A program made the translations under genes and the position numbers. Shown here one piece after another: positions 45,533-56,309 of a DNA stretch of 64,000 nt. The DNA lies in NCBI GenBank assembly GCA_016584305.1, contig JACEEZ010000391.1, positions 310,001 to 374,000 on the forward strand, written 5' to 3'. How positions within the stretch are numbered: the stretch's first letter is position 1; every line of letters begins with the position of its first letter. Origin of the DNA: Chionoecetes opilio. Lineage: Eukaryota > Arthropoda > Malacostraca > Decapoda > Majidae. The notes under the pieces are model-generated. The model was not told the DNA's origin and did no database searches. It saw nothing but the letters and a program-made list of their open reading frames with translations.

Positions 45533-47042
45533 TCATTCTTCCTCAATGAGCCTTCTAGGAGGTCTCCTGACACGAGGGGCTAGTTGCTCGTCCACCGGGT
45601 CGGGTTGTAGGACCCTCTCCACCGGTTCTACTAACCACTCTTCACTGCCATGATAGGGCTTCACTTGTTCGGCGGCTCTTTGCACTTGTTTTTCTGTGAA
45701 AACATTCTCTACCACGTACACGCTACCACCCAAACGTACTTCCACCACTCTATAGACTCCATCCCATTTCACATTGAGTTTACGGCACGTGCCTGGTATT
45801 GTGGTCTCTTTTCTGACCCATACCAGTGCTCCTACCTCCACCACTTGATTTTTTCCGTTTTCTGTTTGCGACGTCCCTGTACCGACGCGACATTTTCTGA
45901 TGCGTCTCGCGGATTAGGGCGTGTGCCACGTCCATGTCGTCTTGTTCTCCCTCGACGTCGGGTAAAGCTGCTCCAACAAGCCTGGGGGCATGACGAGAGA
46001 AGAAAGCGAAGTAGGGTTGTTGTCCAGTGGAGGTGTGTACCGCTTGATTCATAGTGATTTGTTCCTTGGCTTTCTCGGGATACCGGTACGAGGGTCCTCG
46101 ACTGGGCTGAGGGTCATCCACCTTTATATGAACCGGAGGACCATTTATGAGACCTAATTCGTTTTGATCTAGGATGAAAAGCGGATCATTTTCTAGAATT
46201 ACTTGTTGTAATTCTTGTTGTTCTGAAACAGTCAGGTGTTTCCATTTTTGTCCCTTGATTAATTCTTTTAACCTTTGGGTTCGAGTTCCTTTCGGCTGTG
46301 CGTTATCATTTACCGGTATCAAGTCATTGTGGACTTCATGAATAGAATTGATTGTGTGCGCGTGAGGAATTTCCACTTTGTCGTACGACCCGAGTATAGT
46401 GCCTTTGCACAAAACTTTTTCCTTCTTGGTATTATTCGTGAAGGGAATGTAAATTGAATTTTCTGCTGACACTTGTACTAAGTAAGGGTAACTATTTTTG
46501 CTAACCTTTTCCCGCGGGTAGACAAGGAGATTAGAACCTGGTAACTCATTTACGTTAACCTGCTGGAAACGGGAGTGGTAAGGGTTTATTTTCACAGGAG
46601 TGAGAAGATTTATCTGTGAAGGGTTTCGTGGCTGTTTCACGACTTCCACCGGGTTTAGCTGTATTCTTTTGATTTTGTTTCTTTTTCGACGGATGTGATT
46701 CACGGTATGGGGGGTATCGCCCCAGCGCATTGCTCTACTTTTTCCATCCCAGGTAAGAGTGGCTTTTGTGAGGATGTCACACCCAAGAAGTACATCGCCG
46801 TTGAGATAAGAGTCTGGGATAACGGGAAACCACTTTTTAAACTTTTGCCCGTCACCGATTTCAATTTCTGCCCATATCATGCCGAGAATGTTCAACGGGG
46901 TGTCTGTGATTCCTACGAGGTGAGGAGGATTCCGTCGTTTATTTATTTCCCCTCCGATCCGTTTTGCTGTGCATTCTTTGATTAAAGTATAACCACTCCC
47001 TGTGTCTACTATCGCTTCTACTATCTTCCCGTTTATATTCAC
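45533..47042 (-). pseudogene. LTR-element pol remnant: protease + RT start fused to integrase end
   Basis: Read on the minus strand. An aspartic protease has VEAIVDTGSGYTLIKECTAK near the start; a linker leads to NELGLINGPPVHIKVDD and RGPSYRYPEKAKEQI, the very start of RT. The next residues, AVHTSTGQQPYFAFFSRHAP, belong to the end of integrase, so about 2 kb of RT, RNase H and integrase core is missing at a junction near 46050-46060. The tail NQVVEVGALVWVRKE with a YRVVEVRLGGSVYVVE GPY/F-type module is in another frame after a shift at an A run near 45860. Ends in RVRRPPRRLIEEE and stop at 45533. Confidence 0.88.
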
Positions 47043-47075
47043 GTGGATAGTGGGTGAAATATCGTCACCGTCTAG

Positions 47076-48248
47076 TCATGCTAATTGTCTAGGGTTTTGA
47101 GTTTGACCTGGATGTTGAGGACTATTTGCCTGGGCACGTCCAGGACAATTTCGATCTCCCCTCCGGCAACCGGGTTTGCGACAGTCGAAACAATGACCTA
47201 GTGGAGGTTTTCTCCAGCACTCCGGAAGGTTATGCGTTTGTGATTGACAATAAGCGCAATACTTTTGAGTGAATGTTTCCCTCCGTGAAGGACTCGCGTG
47301 GGAGGATGATTTTTCTAGTTTCACTTGGGCCAAACTGGCCTTTAGTTCTTGGATTTGTTGGTTTAGACTTTCCCCCACTTCGTCTTTGGTGGTCTCGGAG
47401 TTTGGGAAATGTATGGAACTATTTGTTTCTTTTTCGTCTAGCACTTTTCCTTCTTTCTTATGTGCTGGGATCATATTAACCTTTGGAGTGTGTCTCTCTT
47501 CGAGTATTTGCCGCTCGTGTTCGATGCGGTCTAGGAATTTTTTTAGGGGATATCCTTCATCTAGGAATCCCTCTAATTTTTCTCGCGACGCGATTGGTAG
47601 TCCGTACCACAGTTTTCTCTTTATTGTCTTATCACGGTCGGGGAATTTTTCATTTGGGAGTTTTGTCGCAATCATCGCATGTTGGCAAATAAAACGATGT
47701 GTGAAAGCTTGAGGAGATTCTCCCCAGTCGTAACTCATTGCCTCCAATTCTTGCCAGGCTCTATCAACACTCACTTCGGTGGTAAACTCGGTCTCGAAAA
47801 GATTTCTAAGTGTCGCCCAAGTCTCTACTTTATGGTACGTTTGATAGCTGTGAATTAAGATTGAGAGTTCTGAGCACACTCTCCCTTTTGCAATTTGGAT
47901 GCGTGTTGCGTCGCTTGAGCTACATTGTTCTATTAATTCAAAGAACATTTGGAGTCGGGCCGTTGCGTCAAGGCCTTGTAGTTGATGTAACTCTAATACT
48001 GGAATATCTCGAGGTTTGATGAGTCCCTCTTTCACGCTATCCGTGGATAATTGAGAGGCATGGACAGGTTTCGTTTGATTTTCCTCTTCCACGCTATCCG
48101 TGGATAATTGAGGGGTAAGGAAAGGGTTCGTTTGATTTTCCTCTTTCACGCTATCCGTGGATAATTGAGGGGTAAGGAAAGAGTTCGTTTGATTTTCCTC
48201 TTTCCATAATTCAATTCTCTTCCTTCTCGCAGCTCTTATTTCTTCCAC
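47076..48248 (-). CDS. LTR-element gag polyprotein
   Basis: A 390-codon intact frame. The N-terminus has about three 19-residue repeats built on KEENQTNPFLTPQLSTDSV. The middle shows a Ty3/Gypsy-type capsid (RAWQELEAMSYDWGESPQAF, HRFICQHAMIATKLP). The C-terminus carries a zinc knuckle CAYCQSQTHNLPEC (C-x2-C-x4-H-x4-C) and a second Cys cluster CFDCRKPGCRRGDRNC. A stop (TAG at 47076-47078) separates it from pol, whose first ATG follows at 47042. Gag packages element RNA. Confidence 0.88.
   Translation of the reverse strand: MEEIRAARRKRIELWKEENQTNSFLTPQLSTDSVKEENQTNPFLTPQLSTDSVEEENQTKPVHASQLSTDSVKEGLIKPRDIPVLELHQLQGLDATARLQMFFELIEQCSSSDATRIQIAKGRVCSELSILIHSYQTYHKVETWATLRNLFETEFTTEVSVDRAWQELEAMSYDWGESPQAFTHRFICQHAMIATKLPNEKFPDRDKTIKRKLWYGLPIASREKLEGFLDEGYPLKKFLDRIEHERQILEERHTPKVNMIPAHKKEGKVLDEKETNSSIHFPNSETTKDEVGESLNQQIQELKASLAQVKLEKSSSHASPSRRETFTQKYCAYCQSQTHNLPECWRKPPLGHCFDCRKPGCRRGDRNCPGRAQANSPQHPGQTQNPRQLA
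48025..48210 (-). repeat. 57-bp tandem repeat within gag
   Basis: ACGCTATCCGTGGATAATTG recurs at 48034, 48091 and 48148, an exact 57-bp period encoding 19 residues. Units differ by a few substitutions, which keeps the frame open. Confidence 0.9.
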
Positions 48249-48845
48249 TTAATCTTTTAACCGTCTTATTATTTCTGCCTGCTCCTCCTCCTCCTTCGTT
48301 TTCATCTCGGGGAATATGGAATCTTCACAACTCATGATGACGCTGGAGAAACACCTCTTATAGACACAGGTAGGGACTCGATTCCCGTGTTCCGTCGGTC
48401 AATAGAAAGACACTCGGGTTTCCCGTGACTAATAGATGTGGTTCTCTTTCTGAATAAATGCATGGTTCTATTAAGCAGATGCACACTATCGCCTCACAAT
48501 TCCTCTCTATTGTGCGCGTAATTTCCTTGATAGGGTAAGCAAGAGAGCCGGGATCCATGCTATCGTCATTATCATTGCTACCTAACCACAAAATGCACAG
48601 ATAATGTGGCCATACCAGGATACTATTTAGTCTCATCTGAGAAGAAGGAATTTGCTTTTCCTCCCGGTTTTCTAAAAATCTTAATTTCCGTTCCTGGGAC
48701 GTCGAATGTTTGGGGAATTTGACTGTGTCCTACTAATGAAACTTTGTACATATTTTCCTGAATTTTGAGTCTATTTAGCTACTTGCCCAAGGTGATATTC
48801 TGTTGTTATTTGTAGGAAATAATAACCCACCGCTATAGTCACCAG
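48249..48845 (-). promoter_or_regulatory. LTR-element leader and primer-binding site
   Basis: On the minus strand the LTR end is followed by one base and then TGGTGACTATAGCGGTGGG (about 48844-48826). TGG directly after the LTR is the expected complement of a tRNA 3' CCA, so this is the likely primer-binding site; the tRNA is not identified. The rest of the leader is non-coding. Confidence 0.65.
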
Positions 48846-50455
48846 TGTGTTGCCAGAAACTCCTATGGGGAGTTTATACCTGGTCAATGTTACTTGAGTA
48901 ATATTAATTGATTATGATTTTTCATTTGATTTCAACTTGAATTGAGAATTGAACTTAGTCTTATGACTTCACTATGTGATTATAGTATGAACACTTCTCG
49001 CTGCGGAGAGTACTGAAATGGGGGATGAATTTAAGGGAAGGGGTAGGGGTTTAGGTTAAGGGACAGGGTTTTGAGTTAAGGGGGGTGCTGCCACCAGCTC
49101 AGGCGAGTAGTTATCTGGGTTACTCCCTGGGCGCGTTTGAATAATATTAAGATTAGATTTATCTTGGTAGTCGTGATTGATACGTGGAACTATACCGAGT
49201 AAGGCTGACTCTTTTGGAAGTGTGGGGAATTACTGTCCTAACACAGAATAATCACCTGGGGTTTTTATAATAAACACAAGAACTATATTTGAAACATCAT
49301 CCTATTTATCCACCATGAAAAATTATTTCTGTTTGAGACCTTAGACACATACAGAAACTCTAATCTGGAACGGGCAAGCTTCTTTAGAGCATAACCTCCC
49401 TCACAGAATCATTCTTAGAATTACCACCTATGTCCGTATCAACTGAGCACTATAGGTATACATGGAATATATATATAGGAGAGAAAATGTGAGAGGAATG
49501 AGTTGGTGTGGGGGATTCACTGTACCATGTGGCCTGGAGAGGAAGGAGCGAGACACTCCCGTCGAAGCCTCTCTCTCTGCAGGAGAGTTGAGATGAGACT
49601 CATTAATAATACTTATAAGGATGGGGCAGGCCTCCTTTACGTTAGCGAAAACTAAACATCGATACCCATATTTGGAAATATAGATAACAATATGATAACA
49701 GGAAAGGGGGGGGGAAACAGGAGCGAACCTTGATACGTCTTACTGCAGGAGAGTTGAGATGAGACTCCCGTCTGGGTTACCCCGAGCCCGCGGCAGAAAA
49801 GGGGAATTGTTTGAATACTCTGGGCTTGGCCTCTAACGAATAGCTTATAATCCCGAACTAACTAATTAAATAATGAAATTCGTGTACCTAAGAAAGGGCT
49901 GCCTATAATACAGTCCTGTTACTTTGATATAGAAGAATTTAATATGTTTAATCTAATATCCGAGGAGGGTGTGATTTCTTTTCATGTCAAAGGTCCGAAC
50001 GCGTATTCTGGAGCGAGAGGGTATGGAAGTGTGTATAGAAATTTGGTAGACTTTCAATTTAGCGTATAACTTTACTAACACATCCATTTATGACCGTGAT
50101 CTTTCACTATGGGGACTATTTTGAAAGACATTAAGAATCTAGGAGTGTTCCTTGATCTGATAGGAGGGTTGGGGGAGGATGAAAAGATTTGAATCCATTA
50201 GTTATCACTGATCGCGAAATAATTATTCCACGAATGTTGACTCGCAACCGGCATGTCGGGGGGGGGGGGGGGGGAGAATGAAGGACGGAAAGAAGAAAGA
50301 AATGGCGGTAGGAAGGAAGATAAGAAAATGGCGGATAGGAAAGAAGGGCGATGACTCACCCGTGAAACTAAAAGAGTGAATTGCTTACGAGACATAACTC
50401 GGGAATTATATGATAATAATTCTCATCCTATCTCTCCTGAATAACGGGCATTACA
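48846..50455 (-). repeat. 5' LTR (right copy on + strand)
   Basis: Same ends as the left copy. Differs by single substitutions and by homopolymer lengths (for example the G run near 50259 is longer). Promoter function is expected for the element but no TATA box is assigned. Confidence 0.93.
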
Positions 50456-50631
50456 TAAGCACAAAACGGGGTGATCAAGCAACAAACACCACAACACTTC
50501 AAGAATCAGAAAAAAATCACCGATACTAAGGTCTTACCCCCACACTTCATCGACATCTCTAGTATGGATACCAATGGATAATTATGTAAAGTGTAATTAC
50601 TTTTATATCACCATTCTTTCAGAGGCTGCTG

Positions 50632-51081
50632 GGCACTCGTGGAGAATGTGGGTCCTGATTTTGTGCGGAATGTTGTCAATGCGCGAAATCCTGTAGACTC
50701 CTCCATATTTCACTGGTTTTACAGCATAACTGCTGCCCTAATGCATGTTACAGAGTACTCTGAGATACATATTATTTTATGAGAGTAGTTAGATGCACTG
50801 GTATTCAGACAAAAGATATTTGAACCTGAAACCTACACCTGAAAAGGCTTTACTTTTGACGTGAACATTTTAGTCTTATGAGCAACTATTATTATTTGTA
50901 AGTGTTCTCATGGAAAGCTCGTGCCTCTATGTGGCTTGTAACATGTATCAGGGCAGCAGTTAAGTCGTAAAACCAGTGAAATAAGAGAGATGAATGGAGG
51001 GGTCTACAGGATTTCGCGCTAACAATATTTCACGAAACACCTACATTCGTGAGTGCCAGTGCCAGCTGCTAATCCTTCATT
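50632..51081. repeat. Foldback (inverted-repeat) element
   Basis: The left arm CTGCTGGGCACTCGTGGAGA...CAGCATAACTGCTGCCCTAA (50637-50740) and the right arm, read in complement, match over about 120-140 bp (right arm 50938-51081, e.g. TCAGGGCAGCAGTTAAGTCG). Both arms contain AATCCTGTAGACTCCTCCAT-like sequence. The 185-bp spacer is unrelated. No coding sequence. Confidence 0.75.
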
Positions 51082-51340
51082 AGTTCAAAAACATAGTCAG
51101 CCAAAGCAGCATGATCCCACTAGCTGTGACGGAGGTGAATTATGAACGTAATACAACACAAGTGATAATTCTCAAAATATTAGTAATATTTTTTGTGACA
51201 TAGCGTCCGCCATTTTTAATGCTACAAACATTCGCTTTGTATGCCTTATAAGTATGCTATATATGCTAGACTTACCGTCTCACTTCTTTCATTATTAGCT
51301 AATAAAGCTACTACAAATACTACAAAGATCATAGACTCAC

Positions 51341-51493
51341 CCTGCTACTGGCCGTCGGTGAAAAATTGTCCCGTTTGATTGCTCTGAGCCACTGGCTGGC
51401 AAGCACCTTGTCTCTTGGGAAACAGAATATACTCACTCTAGGGCCTTTTTTGTAGTTCCCATTGCAATTGGGCACACAGCACATGGACGGCAT
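51341..51493 (-). CDS. THAP-domain N-terminal exon
   Basis: From ATG at 51493 the protein reads MPSMCCVPNCNGNYKKGPRV, then SIFCFPRDKVLASQWLRAIK and RDNFSPTASSR. The exon ends at a consensus donor GTGAGT (51340-51335). C-x4-C, FPRD and WLRAIKRDNF are the start of a THAP zinc finger; the downstream C-x2-H half would be on the next exon, which I did not find in the remaining minus-strand DNA. It could be the first exon of a host THAP gene or part of a P-like transposon. Confidence 0.75.
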
Positions 51494-51789
51494 CTTGCTG
51501 GTAACTTGGAGAAATAGCTCCTGCCGTAACAAAAGCAAAAATGATAGAAGTACGCCACATACACACGCCCTGACCGCCTTCGTATGTGGAGACAATAGAC
51601 TGAGCCGTGGCCAACTGTGGCGCGCGCGGGATCCTCATACTGTAACGTCACAGCCTTTCACCAGGTGATGTAACAGGCCTTGTCTCTCGGTGGTCTCGCT
51701 ACAGCCCCCAATGTCCAGGCCTAACTATGCCCCTGATGCACGGGAACCCCAGCCTGTACCACTGAAACATTCTGACGGTGACTGAGAGA

Positions 51790-51965
51790 TAAGATAAGAT
51801 ACTTTGATCCTATCTAGACACTTTGCAAGTACCAACTACAAGGTTATTGACTATACAAAGCGCCACCACGCCAGGACGAACTTGGTGGACTCGAACCGCT
51901 GACCGAATGCAGGGACTCTGCACGCGAGTCCATGACTCTACCAACCATGCCACCCTGACGGGTAT
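51790..51965 (-). mobile_element. 176-bp tRNA-derived SINE, second copy
   Basis: The complement starts GGGTGGCATGGTTGGTAGAG (A box), has AGCGGTTCGAGTCCACCAAG (B box) and continues through TATAGTCAATAACCTTGTAG. It has the same length as the copy at 23505-23680. GTGACTGAGAGA (51778-51789) and GTGACTAAGAGA (51966-51977) form the target duplication with one mismatch. Confidence 0.92.
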
Positions 51966-52198
51966 GTGACTAAGAGAGAGTGAGAGATTGTACAAGAGGA
52001 TTAACTCTAAAAATGCTCTTCCGCAACCATACAGTATACCATGTTTCCATTTTTTACTTTTATACTCGCACATGAAATTTGGGGTTAATGAGGTGGCTGA
52101 CTCCTGTGGCCTCACTTCTACTCAGAAGTGCATCTGCATAAGAGATAGGCGCTACTGCTGCTCTTTGTAGTGGAGAATCTAGATCAAGGGTCGGCAAC

Positions 52199-53348
52199 CT
52201 TAAAGTAATCGTCCAGACCCATTTTTTCTTTGCATAATTATGTTGAATGTTCATTCAAAATACCTAATCCACAAAAAATCATTCATTTCCACGCCTTATT
52301 TCCCTAAAAACATGACTTTTGTAAAAAGCGCTGGAAAAACAACAGTCCCATTCCAGCCGTGGCGGGAAACATGCTGGTGACGTCACATGAGTAAGCCTCC
52401 CAGCCCTACCTGATACAAATACACGTAGACTCAGAAAAAAATATAGTACTTGAAGAATTTTGGGTTTCTGATATATTTTTTTTGCGAGATGGCATATACT
52501 TGCCTCCTGTATGGGTGCAGCAAGAAAGCTGTGCCTTTCCAGAGAGCTTAGCACCCATTTCTGACCTATTTGGCCATGATATGTGTGTGCAGCGCCTGGC
52601 AGTGGCGGGTGAAAGGAGCGTGGCAAGACACTGTGGCTTGTATCGAGAGTCTAGGCGGTCGAGCGACGAACGACGACGTACCGACGAAGGTTAGGTCGAG
52701 GCAGAGCCTTCAAATCGTTACCGAGAGTGGACAGAAAGGCAGGGTTGGTTGAGGTCTCATGCGGTGGTGTATTGGTAACAGTGTTCCTTCAAACTTCGTT
52801 GCCTTTGTACGACTATAAATAGTCTAAAATGGGGATTTGCCCGTATGCTCATCAAAAACATCAACAGAAACGTTGCGATCGGCTATGAAGTTGGTGAAAT
52901 ATATATTTTATGAAGTTAATTAACAGTAGAGGCGTGTATACGTAAGTTTCTCTTACCGCGGTAAGAGAAACGTGCTGGCGGGTTCTGGCAGCGACCTTGA
53001 GCATGACGGCGGCTAGCCGTTAATAGCCACTTCGCTACCCTGAACCTCCTGTATTATTGTCACTAAAATAACTTATTGCCGCATATGTAATACCTAATAA
53101 TCTTATACTTATACTTAAATACATATTGGAAAATATATTGTTAACATATCTATTAATCCCTCCAGATTCTGCTGGTCATCAGTTGTGTTTTGAGAGCTCG
53201 GGGAATTTACAGATTTTTAATGCGGATCATTTAAAAACGGGTGACTGTATGCAAAAAGTGACAACATATTGTTGATATACTTGATCATGGCTATATTTTG
53301 ACTGCATTAAATCAGGAATGATGAAATGGTCTGGATGATTACTTTAAG
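52199..53348. mobile_element. Inverted-repeat element related to 4171-5075
   Basis: The ends TTAAAGTAATCGTCCAGACC (left) and its near-complement ending at about 53347 match the element in intron 1, including the subterminal AACATTCAACATAATTATGC block in complement and TTTTGAGAGCTCGGGGAATT. A GGGTCGGCAACC sequence lies just outside the left end. The peptide MAYTCLLYGCSKKAVPFQR recurs. The interior (52648-53168) is also found at 55543-56080. Confidence 0.7.
52648..53168 (+). repeat. Dispersed direct repeat, copy 1
   Basis: Shared with 55543-56080: CGACGACGTACCGACGAAGG, TCAAATCGTTACCGAGAGTG, AACGTTGCGATCGGCTATGA and CTTATTGCCGCATATGTAAT are in the same order. A short palindrome TCTCTTACCGCGGTAAGAGA sits at about 52953-52972. 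Confidence 0.8.
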
Positions 53349-53549
53349 CCCACGTGCATTACTTGGCATAGCATGAGTCTTGATGTCTTGCCCACCACGC
53401 GATTCGAAGGAGCAAATGTAAACAAATGAATAAATTGATAATTATGAATAAAAATCGGAGAGAGAGAAGGAAGGATGATACTGTACTACGTCCTTATTTA
53501 GGAAATTAATCGTGTGATCAAGAATATAGTTTTGGTTAATATCCGGACC

Positions 53550-53860
53550 CAGCTAACCATCACCGGCGGGCCGACGTAGGCCGTAGAGCGGCGAACGGCG
53601 GCCGCCGGCGGCAAATTTACCTCCGTCAGCCCTCCGAAGGCCCGCTGGTGTATTTTCAGACGGGATAATTTACTATGTTGAAATTAATGTACAGAATTTC
53701 AAGAATTGAATATTTCTATGTGTAAACATTTTGAAACAACAGTTATATGATTATCTTGCTGTAGTATTACATCAGTAGTGACAAGCAGCGGCAACTTGAC
53801 GTCAATCCTCCGGAGGCCCGCTGGGCGCTGGTACGTATTTGTAAGTGGGAAATATTCATT
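53550..53860. repeat. GC-rich GGCGGGCC / CCGGAGGCCC blocks
   Basis: CATCACCGGCGGGCCGACGT at 53552, GGCGGCCGCCGGCGG near 53597 and CTCCGGAGGCCCGCTGG near 53806 stand out from AT-rich surroundings. Related blocks occur in inverse orientation at 54985-55105. They may be ends of a mobile element about 1.5 kb long. Confidence 0.45.
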
Positions 53861-54780
53861 TCATATTATATATATTAGCACAGTAATACATAGTATCTCA
53901 ATATCGGTACCATCACTATTATTAGGCCTGTTCAAGCTATTAAAAATTGTTATAGAAGTTTTTATAATAGTTTATAGAAATTATCATATTACAGTTTATT
54001 TCAAATATTTCCAGCTTAATCAGGAACACAGAGAGATACATAGAAATAAAGATGAGATACGTACGTACATAGGAAGGAGTTTACATGGAAAAAGGTTATC
54101 AGTTATCAGTTAGTCTGTGTGTGTAGCTAGTATCATATAAAAATAACACTTGATTAATTAACCGAGCAAAGATTACGGGATAACATGTGCACAAGGTCAT
54201 ATTTTCCCTTATTTCAATAACTTCCAACATATTATCAACACATATCAATACTCAACGGTACACCTAATAAGGAATATGTAGATGATGGAGAATTAATATG
54301 GATAATATCATGATTTAGCACAGAATATTATTTGAATTCCCAGCTATCAATGCACTAAACTGCCAGACGTACGATAGTCATTACAAAGGGTTAAAAACCC
54401 ACAAAAGGCCTAAATTATCACCCTTAATCAGTCGATAACATAATGAGAACTTAGTTATAACATGTTTTCGCTCCTTCATTATATCGAAATAGACTGAATA
54501 ATATAAATGATTGCAGTACGACACGTTTTTTTAGGAATTCCTCGGCAGCGTTGTGTCAGTGACAGTGAGTGAAATCACTTCAAATCAGTTACTTGGAGAA
54601 CGCACAAGCGGGTGGATGTTGTTATGCTGTTCGCCGCAATCAATATCCTTCTACATGGCTGTTCAGTGTTCCACGTACACCAGCATGTAAACCCAATAAC
54701 GAAAATGTTTGTGTACTTATGAAATAAACAATGTCCGTAGCAATTATGATCTCCTTTTCATCGTATTACTGGATAACGAC
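53861..54780. other. AT-rich sequence, no feature recognised
   Basis: An open frame at 53778-54113 has no recognisable domain, and its composition is that of the surroundings. Nothing else is supported. Confidence 0.4.
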
Positions 54781-54943
54781 AGGAATATTTATGGTTATAC
54801 TTTCTAAGTATATTGCAGGTATCGTAATGTTTTTATAAGTGTTGAACAGCTCATTAGTCTTAATCGGCTAATGGGTTGTGCAACACCCCTTAAAACATTA
54901 CTATATCTGCAATATACTTAGAAAGTATAACCATAAATATTCC
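54781..54943. repeat. Long hairpin, 37-bp perfect arms
   Basis: GGAATATTTATGGTTATACT near 54781 pairs with AGTATAACCATAAATATTCC near 54924; arms also include TCTAAGTATATTGCA. The loop is about 90 bp and contains a weaker inner inverted pair (ATGTTTT/AAAACAT). Confidence 0.85.
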
Positions 54944-54984
54944 TCAATCAGTTAATATAACAGCGGCAAATGGTCATATGCCCT

Positions 54985-55105
54985 ACGGCGGGCCGCTGGG
55001 AGCGGCCCGCCGGTGAGCCTCTGAGCAAATTCCCAGCGGCCCTACGTCGTACACTTCCGTCGGGCCGCCGGTATGACATACGGAGGGCCTCCGGAGGCCC
55101 TCCGT
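54985..55105. repeat. GC-rich inverted blocks, right side
   Basis: GGCGGGCCGCTGGGAGCGGCCCGCC is a hairpin at about 54987-55011 and GAGGGCCTCCGGAGGCCCTC a perfect palindrome at about 55083-55102. They are related to 53550-53860. Confidence 0.7.
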
Positions 55106-55409
55106 CTTTGTGTTTGCTGGGGATCTACACTCAGACATGATACAATACACTGAAAAACAACTAAAAAAGATCGTATCCGCGGCGCTGAGTGGCGAGGATA
55201 GGACCCCTACATGGATCTGCATGGCTGCTGATCTCTGCATGGACCTACATCGATTGTAGCAGCAGTTAGGTATATTTATGTAATCTGTGTTTGTGTAGCG
55301 ACACTGAGGACTGAATAAAACGGTAATAATGCACAGAATTTTTTTTTCTTTAACTGAAATGTAATAATAGATGCTGTCACACGCGGAGAGAGAGAGAGAG
55401 AGAGAGAAC

Positions 55410-55547
55410 TCTCGGTACGGGCCAGAGAGTCCTCCCGTGTAGCCTACTCCACGTGTAGGTCTCGCGGCCACTTGTAAGCTACAAGTGGCCGCGAGACCTA
55501 CACGTGGAGTAGGCTACACGGGAGGACTCTGGCCCGTACCGAGAGTC
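55410..55547. repeat. Perfect palindrome, arms about 65 bp
   Basis: CTCTCGGTACGGGCC...CACGTGTAGGTCTCGCGGCC reads the same in complement on the other side of the centre ACTTGTAAGCTACAAGT near 55478. There is essentially no spacer, which is rare for stable genomic DNA. Confidence 0.85.
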
Positions 55548-56080
55548 GAGGCGGTAGAGCGACGAATGACGACGTACCGACGAAGGTAAGGTCGCGGTAG
55601 AACCTTCAAATCGTTACCGAGAGTGAACAGAAAGGGAGGGTTGGTTGAGGTTTCACGCGGCAGTGTATTGGCAACAATGTTGCTTCAAACTGCGGAGCCA
55701 GCAGTACGACTAAAATAGTGTATAATGCGAATTTGCCCTTATACTCATCAAAAACATCAACAGAAACGTTGCGATCGGCTATGAAGTTGATGAAATATAT
55801 ATTTTATGAAGTTAATTAACAGTAGAGGCGTGTATGCGTAAGTTTCTCTACCGCTCATGTGAACATATGCGGTAAGAGAACCGTCCTGGCGGGTTCTGGC
55901 AGCGACCTTCATGATGGCGACGGCTCAAGCCACTAACCACCCCTCTATCCTGAACCTCCTTCATTATTATCACTAAAATCACTTATTGCCGCATATGTAA
56001 TACCTAATAATCTTATACTTATACTTAAATACATATTGGCAAGAAATTTTTTAACATATCTCTTAATCCCTCCAGATTAG
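55543..56080 (+). repeat. Dispersed direct repeat, copy 2
   Basis: Second copy of the 52648-53168 unit, about 90 percent similar by eye. Here the GCGGTAAGAGA palindrome has gained an insert (ACCGCTCATGTGAACATATGCGGT), forming a hairpin. Confidence 0.8.
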
Positions 56081-56263
56081 GAATGTAATAAAAATTCATC
56101 GAAGGTTGCGGCGAAGACACGGGGATACCCGTGTCTTCAACCTTGACCGCCACCGCGTCCCTGCTCTTCGTTCCAAAATTACAGGGTTTTTTATACGTCT
56201 TATGGTAAGCGAAGGTCTGCCGTTCGTCGTTCTACCGCCTACCGTCATGACTCTCGGTACGGG

Positions 56264-56309
<46 letters not shown>

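Larger units (their letters stand above)
43362..50455 (-). mobile_element. Ty3/Gypsy-like LTR retrotransposon, internally deleted
   Basis: Two direct LTRs of about 1.61 kb (43362-44969 and 48846-50455) start TGTGTTGCC and end GGGCATTACA on the + strand. TAAG is duplicated at 43358-43361 and 50456-50459. The coding strand is minus: gag at 48248-47076, then protease, the start of RT and the end of integrase (47042-45533). LTRs differ by few substitutions and small homopolymer changes, so insertion is recent. RT, RNase H and the integrase core are missing, so it would depend on enzymes from another copy. Confidence 0.93.

Noticed and set aside
43362..50455. Endogenous retrovirus with envelope gene
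   Set aside because: Only gag, protease and fragments of pol are present; no envelope-like frame was found between integrase and the 3' LTR.
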